Assembly (NCBI RefSeq): GCF_014205295.1 | Contig: NZ_JACHNF010000001.1 | Span: forward strand, 7,192,001 to 7,256,000 | Length of the DNA: 64,000 nt | Reading direction: 5' to 3' | From: Kribbella solani | Lineage (GTDB): Bacteria > Actinomycetota > Actinomycetes > Propionibacteriales > Kribbellaceae | Shown: positions 58,463 to 64,000 of the stretch, in pieces | Layout: each line of letters opens with the position of its first letter | Numbering within the stretch: position 1 is the stretch's first letter | Program-made: the position numbers and the translations under genes | The notes under the pieces: model-generated | Databases searched by the model: none | Told to the model about the DNA's origin: nothing | The model's input: the letters and a program-made list of their open reading frames with translations, nothing else

Positions 58463-59521
58463 GCCACCCTCGCTCGATCCGCCTGACGCGCCTGAGCGCC
58501 GGCCGCAGCGCGGGCAGGTCGTGCGTCGGCGTAGGTAGTAGGCGTACGTCGCCATGCCCAGCGCGGCGCCCCAAACGGTCCACAGGATGCCCGGGCCGGT
58601 GACCGCCCAGTTGTCGCCGTGCAGCGGCAGCTGAGCGTTCATCAGGCCGGCCGGGATCAGTACGACCGACACGATCGACGCGGGGATGATCGCGAGCATC
58701 GGCGGTACGCGCCGGCCGGCCTTGAACCAGATCCACCGCGGGTACACCTCGCCCCATCGGCGGACCAGGCCGTGGGTGAGGACGCTGCCGCCGGCTCCGG
58801 CCACCGCCAGGCCGAGGCCCATCTCGAGCATCCCGGGCGTGTCGGCCATCATCCTGTGGAAATCCTTGCTGATCCCGACCGGCCAGCCGAAGAACCAGGC
58901 CACCCGGGTGAACTCGTACGGAACGTTCGCCAGCACCGCGACCAGAACCGCCCGCCGGCCCCACCGGAGCGCCGCCTCCGGGCTGGTCCAGGCCGGCTGT
59001 ACGTGGCCCCGGCCGCACGACACGCACTGCTGCCGGCTGCGCCGGTGGTACGCGATCGCGGTCGCCGCCCAGAGCAGTCCGCCGACGAACACGACGATCA
59101 GGTGCACCCGATGCCAGTACAGGATGTCGCCGACGCCGCCCTGCGGTCCTGGTACGCCGGTGAACGCGAACACGAGCAGTGCTGGCGCCATTACGAGCAT
59201 CGCGATCAGTGTGTAGTCAGGTACTACCAGTGCGAGGCAGACCGCGAGTACGGCGGCGATCGCTTGGAGTACTGATCCACGTGGTTGAGTCCGGGTCATC
59301 ACGACTGCCAGTACCGCGCCGCCCAGTCCCACAGCCGCCATCACCGGTGCGACCACGTGCGCCGGCGCACCCTCCAGTACTGAGCCGGTAGCGCGGTTGT
59401 CGGGTACCTGCGCGAACGGGTAGCCCGCGCCTCCGAAGGTCCAGTACATGCCCAGTACGCCGTACACGAGGGACCAGAGCGCAGTGGCGTACCCGGTCCA
59501 GATCGGCCAGTTCTTTCGCAT
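58310..59521 (-). CDS. Polytopic membrane protein of unknown function with two CxxC pairs
   Basis: 403 residues from ATG 59521. About ten hydrophobic segments, including WPIWTGYATALWSLVYGVLG, AVGLGGAVLAVVM, AIAAVLAVCLALVVPDY, IAMLVMAPALLVFAF and LIVVFVGGLLWAATAIAYH. Two cytoplasmic CxxC pairs are seen: QQCVSCGRGH near residue 170 and TTCPRCGRRSG near residue 345. The last 50 residues (from about GAEAALALG) are antisense to the uppS end, with no earlier stop, so the tail is real or the gene recently lost its stop. Not a family I can name. Confidence 0.75.
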   Translation of the reverse strand: MRKNWPIWTGYATALWSLVYGVLGMYWTFGGAGYPFAQVPDNRATGSVLEGAPAHVVAPVMAAVGLGGAVLAVVMTRTQPRGSVLQAIAAVLAVCLALVVPDYTLIAMLVMAPALLVFAFTGVPGPQGGVGDILYWHRVHLIVVFVGGLLWAATAIAYHRRSRQQCVSCGRGHVQPAWTSPEAALRWGRRAVLVAVLANVPYEFTRVAWFFGWPVGISKDFHRMMADTPGMLEMGLGLAVAGAGGSVLTHGLVRRWGEVYPRWIWFKAGRRVPPMLAIIPASIVSVVLIPAGLMNAQLPLHGDNWAVTGPGILWTVWGAALGMATYAYYLRRRTTCPRCGRRSGASGGSSEGGSGAEAALALGVAADRAEEVHVPEVRPERLAEVELAERALPQQEAAEPLLP

Positions 59522-59922
59522 GCACCGAGCCTCACGTGGCGGCACGCCTGGCGGATCACCCAGCGGAGTGAGCGGCCTCCCCCGGGTGAGGGGAAGGTGT
59601 AACGCCGCGTTAACCCCGTGGCCGGGCGTGTCGGGCTGCGCCGTTTGGCGGAGGCTCCTACTCTGACAATGACGGTCGGAGGGGAAGCCGGCTGTCCGGG
59701 AGGCCCGATCAGCTTGAGAATCGTTTGCCAGCCGGTTGCCCCATGAGGGGCCGAACGGAGTACCCGAGACCCACGGTCTCGTCCGCACTGATTCCCGGAT
59801 TCGCCGGTACGGCGGTCCGGAGGGGATCTGCATCCGGTCCCCGGGCCAGCTCCCGGTCCATCACCTAACCACTGGTGGGCCGGGCGAGGTGCAACGTCGC
59901 GGCCCAGAAGAGGACGTGCGAC
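59522..59922 (+). other. 400-bp leader region of phoH, no gene assigned
   Basis: No coding frame here looks real. A small dyad CGAGACC-CAC-GGTCTCG lies at 59765-59781, and purine-rich stretches with GGAGG occur near 59677 and 59816. It could hold a long 5' leader or a regulatory RNA. A c-di-AMP (ydaO) riboswitch was considered but its conserved core is absent. The mycobacterial phoH2 is preceded by a small antitoxin gene, phoAT; I see no clear counterpart. Confidence 0.35.
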
Positions 59923-61257
59923 ATGGCTGCCACCCACGCCAAGGCGTCAAGTACCTCATCCACACCGGCCCAGCGCACCTTCGTGCTGGACACCTCGGTG
60001 CTCCTCTCCGACCCGCACGCGATGCTGCGGTTCGACGAGCACGAGGTGGTCGTCCCGGTGGTCGTCGTCACCGAATTGGAGGCCAAACGGCATCACCCGG
60101 AACTCGGCTACTTCGCCCGCACCGCGCTGCGACTGCTCGACGAGCTCCGGATTCTGCACGGACGTCTGGACGCGCCCCTGCCAGTGGGGGAGAAGGGTGG
60201 AACGCTTCGGGTTGAGCTGAATCACACCGACCCGGAGACGCTGCCGGCTGGTTTCCGGCTCGGTGACAACGACAGCCGGATTCTGGCCGTGGCCTGCAAC
60301 TTCATGGCCGAGGGCAAGGACGTCACGCTGGTCTCCAAGGACCTGCCGATGCGGGTCAAGGCGTCGGCGTGCGGGCTGCAGGCGGAGGAGTACCGGGCCG
60401 AGCTGACCCTGGAGTCCGGCTGGACCGGGATGGCCGAGCTCGAGGTCGAGACCCACGTGGTGGACGACCTGTACGAGGACGGTGCGGTCGAGCTGGCCCA
60501 GGCAGGTGAGTTCCCGACCCACACCGGGCTGGTGCTGCTGTCCGACCGGGGCAGTGCGCTCGGGCGGGTGATGCCGGACAAGCGCGTCCGGCTCGTACGC
60601 GGCGACCGCGAGGCGTTCGGCATCCGCGGCCGGTCGGCCGAGCAGCGGGTCGCGCTGGACCTGCTGCTGGACCCGGATGTCGGCATCGTGTCGCTGGGCG
60701 GCCGCGCCGGTACCGGCAAGTCCGCGCTGGCGCTGTGCGCCGGTCTGGAGTCGGTGATGGAGCGGCGGCAGCACAAGAAGGTGGTGGTCTTCCGGCCGCT
60801 GTTCGCCGTCGGCGGGCAGGAGCTCGGCTACCTGCCGGGCAGTGAGTCCGAGAAGATGCAGCCGTGGGCACAGGCGGTGTACGACACGCTCGGCGCGCTG
60901 ACCAGTAGCGACGTGATCGACGAGGTGTTCGACCGGGGGATGCTGGAGGTCCTGCCGCTGACCCACATCCGCGGCCGGTCACTGCATGACGCATTCGTGA
61001 TCGTTGACGAAGCACAGTCGCTGGAGCGCAACGTACTGCTCACCGTGCTCTCCCGGGTCGGTGCCAACTCGCGGGTCGTACTGACTCACGATGTGGCGCA
61101 GCGGGACAACCTGCGGGTCGGACGGCACGACGGCGTGGTCGCGGTGGTCGAGCAGCTCAAGGGGCACCCGCTGTTCGCGCATGTCACGCTGACCCGCTCG
61201 GAGCGGTCGCCGATCGCCGCGCTGGTCACCGAGATGCTGGACGATCTCCAGTTGTAA
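59923..61257 (+). CDS. phoH2: PhoH2-type PIN-ATPase fusion
   Basis: 444 residues from the ATG at 59923. The N-terminal PIN domain (about 15-150) has [28 protein letters not shown] and [14 protein letters not shown], giving the acidic Mg site of a nuclease. The C-terminal PhoH ATPase (about 230-440) has Walker [32 protein letters not shown] and Walker [12 protein letters not shown]. PhoH2 proteins are ATP-driven RNA unwinding nucleases, in mycobacteria part of a toxin-antitoxin pair. The position fits Rv1095. Confidence 0.94.
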   Translation: MAATHAKASSTSSTPAQRTFVLDTSVLLSDPHAMLRFDEHEVVVPVVVVTELEAKRHHPELGYFARTALRLLDELRILHGRLDAPLPVGEKGGTLRVELNHTDPETLPAGFRLGDNDSRILAVACNFMAEGKDVTLVSKDLPMRVKASACGLQAEEYRAELTLESGWTGMAELEVETHVVDDLYEDGAVELAQAGEFPTHTGLVLLSDRGSALGRVMPDKRVRLVRGDREAFGIRGRSAEQRVALDLLLDPDVGIVSLGGRAGTGKSALALCAGLESVMERRQHKKVVVFRPLFAVGGQELGYLPGSESEKMQPWAQAVYDTLGALTSSDVIDEVFDRGMLEVLPLTHIRGRSLHDAFVIVDEAQSLERNVLLTVLSRVGANSRVVLTHDVAQRDNLRVGRHDGVVAVVEQLKGHPLFAHVTLTRSERSPIAALVTEMLDDLQL

Positions 61258-61305
61258 GCAGTGTTCTAGCTGTTCGGTCATTGAATTCTGTTAAGCGAGA
61301 GTAAG

Positions 61306-61339
61306 AACGGTGCGGTCGCCACGCGGCGGCCGCACCGTT
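61306..61339 (+). terminator. Terminator after phoH2
   Basis: Fifteen-base arms, AACGGTGCGGTCGCC and GGCGGCCGCACCGTT, pair except for one internal mismatch around ACGC; TCGTCCG follows. Confidence 0.8.
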
Positions 61340-61429
61340 CGTCCGTGACCTGCTTGTGATCACGCTCGGTTTACGCCAGAGTATGTTCTCGTTGCAGCCG
61401 ACGGGGGTCGGGTTTTCTCGGAAGGACAG

Positions 61430-62131
61430 ATGAAAGCGAAGCGCTCCGTCGCGGCTCTCTCAGTGACTGGGATCGTCGTGGTCTCCGTGGTCGCCGGTAT
61501 CGATCTCTTCAGCTCCCCCGGGAGCAGCAGTGCGTCGGAGAGCGTGTCCGGGCGGGCCGAACTGGCAGTCATCAACAGTGGCAAGGTCCTGACCAGCGCC
61601 GCGCCGTCCGCCACGCCGAAGTCCGGCGACCTCTCCGCTGCCGCCGACGCGGTCCGGATGCGGAACCAGGTCGAGGCGATCGAGCAGCAGCGGATCGTGC
61701 TGCAGAACGCCGCCGATCAGAAGAACGATGCCAAGAACGCCGCCATGCGGCGGTACCAGGCGCTCCAGGAGGCCGACCGCTCGGTTCGCGAGGAGCGGGC
61801 CAGCCGGGACGCCGAGCGGAAGAAGTACGAGGGCACGCCGAAGGAGGTCGCGATGAACCTCCTCCCCGACCACGGCTGGGGCCAGAGCCAGTTCAGCTGC
61901 CTGGAGAAGCTCTGGAACAAGGAGTCCCGCTGGAAGGTCAGCGCGGCCAACCCGACCTCCTCCGCGTACGGCATCCCGCAGGCACTGCCCGGGAAGCGGA
62001 TGGCGGCGTACGGGTCGGACTGGCGTACCAACCCGGTCACCCAGATCAAGTGGGGCCTGGACTACATCGATGCCACGTACGGCTCACCGTGCTCCGCGTG
62101 GGCGCACTCGGTGGCCAAGAACTGGTACTGA
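61430..62131 (+). CDS. Secreted lytic-transglycosylase-fold protein with coiled coil
   Basis: 233 residues, with GGAAGGACAG before the ATG. An N-terminal membrane or signal segment (AALSVTGIVVVSVVAGIDLF), then a coiled coil (about 75-135, with RNQVEAIEQQRIVLQNAADQ). The C-terminal 80 residues have the SLT-like core: FSCLEKLWNKESRWKVSA with the likely catalytic Glu, SSAYGIPQALPGKRMA and IKWGLDYIDATYGSPCSAW. Such domains cut peptidoglycan. Related short SLT proteins are common in actinobacteria near phoH. Confidence 0.9.
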   Translation: MKAKRSVAALSVTGIVVVSVVAGIDLFSSPGSSSASESVSGRAELAVINSGKVLTSAAPSATPKSGDLSAAADAVRMRNQVEAIEQQRIVLQNAADQKNDAKNAAMRRYQALQEADRSVREERASRDAERKKYEGTPKEVAMNLLPDHGWGQSQFSCLEKLWNKESRWKVSAANPTSSAYGIPQALPGKRMAAYGSDWRTNPVTQIKWGLDYIDATYGSPCSAWAHSVAKNWY

Positions 62132-62138
62132 CCCAACT

Positions 62139-62780
62139 GTGGAGCTGGCACGGGCGGTGAGTGCCCGCGGCGAGCTGGTGCTGCGCCGGCGTGACGGCGG
62201 AGCGCTGGAGCTGCGGGTCAACGGTGTGTTCGTGATGGACGACCAGGAGACGTCCAGCGAGGAGCTGCTGGCGTCTGCCGCGCTGGCCGCCGTACGGCAC
62301 CCGGACCGCGTGGTGGTCGGCGGGCTCGGCCTCGGCTACACGGTCCGCGCGTTGCTCGCCGATGCACGGCTCGGTCAGGTGCTGGTCGCGGAGATCGAGC
62401 CGGAGCTGGTCGGCTGGATGCGCTCCGGGCTGGTCCCGTCGGTCCTCGACGATTCGCGGGTCGGCGTGGTGGTCGGCGATGTACGGGCGGTTGTCGCGGA
62501 TCTGGTCGATGCATCGGTCGACGCGATTCTGCTGGATGTGGACAACGGTCCGGACTTCCTTGTGTACAACGAGAACTCGGCCATCTACACGTCCGGCTTC
62601 CTCGCCGTCTGCCGGGCGAAACTGCGCACCGGCGGGGTGCTGACGGTCTGGTCCTCGTCGTCGTCGCCCGCGCTGGAGACGGCCGTCACCTCGGTCTTCG
62701 GTGACTGCGAGGTGAAACCGGTGCCGGTCGCGCTGCAGAATCGGGCCGAGACCTACTACGTGTATCAAGGCGGCGCCTAG
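62139..62780 (+). CDS. Spermidine synthase-like protein (SAM-binding fold)
   Basis: 213 residues from a GTG eight bases past the previous stop. The Rossmann core is visible: [21 protein letters not shown], then [23 protein letters not shown] and [14 protein letters not shown] in the place where spermidine synthases have their catalytic Asp. It lacks the N-terminal beta-domain of true spermidine synthases, so the aminopropyl transfer role is uncertain. It was probably co-transcribed with the SLT gene. Confidence 0.82.
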   Translation: MELARAVSARGELVLRRRDGGALELRVNGVFVMDDQETSSEELLASAALAAVRHPDRVVVGGLGLGYTVRALLADARLGQVLVAEIEPELVGWMRSGLVPSVLDDSRVGVVVGDVRAVVADLVDASVDAILLDVDNGPDFLVYNENSAIYTSGFLAVCRAKLRTGGVLTVWSSSSSPALETAVTSVFGDCEVKPVPVALQNRAETYYVYQGGA

Positions 62781-62848
62781 CCCCGTGGGTTGTCCACAGG
62801 TTGCGGATCGGGGCGTTTCGGTGCGGGCCGGACACGTACTCTGCAGGT

Positions 62849-64000
62849 ATGGGAGATGACGCGGAGTTCCGGATCGAGCACGACACGATGGGCGAGGTCA
62901 AGGTGCCTCGGGACGCGTTGTGGCGGGCGCAGACACAACGTGCGGTGGAGAACTTTCCGATCTCCGGGCGGCCACTGGCACCGGAGCTCGTGCACGCGCT
63001 CGCCCAGATCAAGGCCTCGGCGGCAGTGGTGAACGCGTCCCTCGGCGTGCTCGACGCGGACCGGTCGGCCGCGATCGTGGCGGCGGCGGACCAGGTGGCC
63101 GGCGGCGAGTTCGACGCCGAGTTCCCGATCGACGTCTTCCAAACCGGATCGGGTACGTCGACGAACATGAACGTGAACGAGGTCCTGGCCACGCTCGCCA
63201 CCCGCGAGCTCGGCGCGGACGTGCATCCGAACGACCATGTGAACGCGTCCCAGTCCAGCAACGACACCTTCCCGTCCGCGATCCACGTCGCGGCCACGGC
63301 CGGTGTCGTCGAGGAGCTGCTGCCGGCGCTGGAGCACCTCGCGGATTCCCTTGCCCGGAAGGGATCTGAGTTCGCGGAGGTGGTGAAGTCCGGGCGGACG
63401 CACCTGATGGACGCGACTCCGGTGACGCTCGGCCAGGAGTTCAACGGGTACGCGCAGCAGATCCGCCGTGGCGCCGCGCGGGTGCGGGCGACGCTGCCGC
63501 GGGTCGCCGAGCTGCCGCTGGGCGGGACCGCGGTCGGCACCGGTATCAACACGCCGCCTGGGTTCGCGGGCGCGGTGATCACCGAGCTGAACCGGCGGAC
63601 CGGTCTGGAGCTGTCCGAGGCGGAGGATCACTTCGAGGCGCAGGGCGCGCGGGACGGTCTGGTCGAGCTGTCCGGGCAGCTGAAGACGGTCGCGGTCAGC
63701 CTGACCAAGATCTGCAACGACCTGCGCTGGATGGGTTCCGGGCCGCGCGCCGGGCTCGGCGAGATCGCGCTGCCCGATCTGCAACCGGGATCGAGCATCA
63801 TGCCGGGCAAGGTGAATCCGGTGATCTGCGAGGCGACCCTGATGGTCGCCGCGCAGGTGATCGGCAACGACACCACCATCACCGTGGCCGGTGCCGGCGG
63901 CAACTTCGAGCTGAACGTGATGCTGCCGGTGATCGCGCGGAACCTGCTGGAGTCCATCACCCTGCTGTCGAACAGCTCCCGTCTGCTGGCCGACCGCTGC
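62849..64000 (+). CDS. fumC: Class II fumarate hydratase FumC (3' end cut by window edge)
   Basis: 384 codons to the window edge, of about 465 expected. Interconverts fumarate and malate in the TCA cycle. It starts [20 protein letters not shown] (ATG 62849). Signatures: [46 protein letters not shown] with the catalytic His, and [11 protein letters not shown] with the catalytic Ser loop. The gene follows the phoH2 block as fum does in mycobacteria, though on the opposite relative strand there. Confidence 0.95.
   Translation, partial: MGDDAEFRIEHDTMGEVKVPRDALWRAQTQRAVENFPISGRPLAPELVHALAQIKASAAVVNASLGVLDADRSAAIVAAADQVAGGEFDAEFPIDVFQTGSGTSTNMNVNEVLATLATRELGADVHPNDHVNASQSSNDTFPSAIHVAATAGVVEELLPALEHLADSLARKGSEFAEVVKSGRTHLMDATPVTLGQEFNGYAQQIRRGAARVRATLPRVAELPLGGTAVGTGINTPPGFAGAVITELNRRTGLELSEAEDHFEAQGARDGLVELSGQLKTVAVSLTKICNDLRWMGSGPRAGLGEIALPDLQPGSSIMPGKVNPVICEATLMVAAQVIGNDTTITVAGAGGNFELNVMLPVIARNLLESITLLSNSSRLLADRC

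Noticed and set aside
59640-59922. c-di-AMP (ydaO-type) riboswitch before phoH2
   Set aside because: Some GGGGAAGCC-like and CCGAAC-like pieces are present, but the conserved order of motifs including GGGGTGAAT is missing.

Overview
The window is about 64 kb of high-GC actinobacterial chromosome. Support for this comes from third-codon GC bias throughout, frequent GTG and TTG starts, a mycothiol S-conjugate amidase (mca), a DinB-type protein of the kind linked to mycothiol, a GlmL/MutL-type protein, and gene order. The right part keeps an order known from Mycobacterium tuberculosis (greA, DUF4307 protein, mca, small membrane protein, DUF255 thioredoxin-like protein, hemolysin III-type protein on the opposite strand, cis-prenyl transferase, then PhoH2 and fumarase; Rv1080c to Rv1098c, from memory). 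Composition and the transporter/regulator repertoire suggest a soil actinomycete such as a Kribbella or Nocardioides relative; that is inference.

Layout. 1-10.3 kb: small housekeeping and repair-type genes (GNAT, DinB, YCII, NTP pyrophosphatase, methyltransferase, MsrA), a MocR regulator divergent from a YczE-like membrane protein, and an MmpL-type exporter divergent from a TetR gene with two tandem operator palindromes. 10.4-19.8 kb: three translationally coupled two-gene cassettes on the minus strand. Each has one member of a conserved family of about 195 residues (A1, A2, A3) followed by an unrelated low-complexity or repetitive partner (B1, B2, B3). Between cassettes 1 and 2 lie a cystathionine gamma-synthase, a GlmL-family protein and an AI-2E/PerM-type permease. 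20-28 kb: a MarR-MFS drug-export operon, an SDR, an amidohydrolase and a MerR/TipA-like regulator leading an ABC exporter operon. 27.9-33 kb: a fulvocin C-like bacteriocin precursor overlapping a heme-peroxidase gene, divergent from three tandem paralogous HExxH metalloproteins. 33-43.7 kb: a phosphotransferase, threonine dehydratase, a second MarR/MFS pair, a DUF4097-like protein, an intact IS3-family element inserted in a palindromic element, another MFS protein and a DrrAB-type ABC exporter sharing a two-palindrome control region.

43.8-64 kb: the conserved core (greA to fumC), interrupted at 49.8-56.7 kb by an accessory block. That block holds two secreted metallopeptidases with nearly the same C-terminal domain, a lipoprotein, a phosphotransferase gene killed by one nonsense codon, and an AbiEi/AbiEii toxin-antitoxin pair with a visible operator.

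Most likely undescribed: the A/B cassettes, the fulvocin-like plus peroxidase plus triple metalloprotein locus, and short repeats that duplicate a gene's final codons and stop just downstream of it. All calls come from reading translations by eye; no database search was run.
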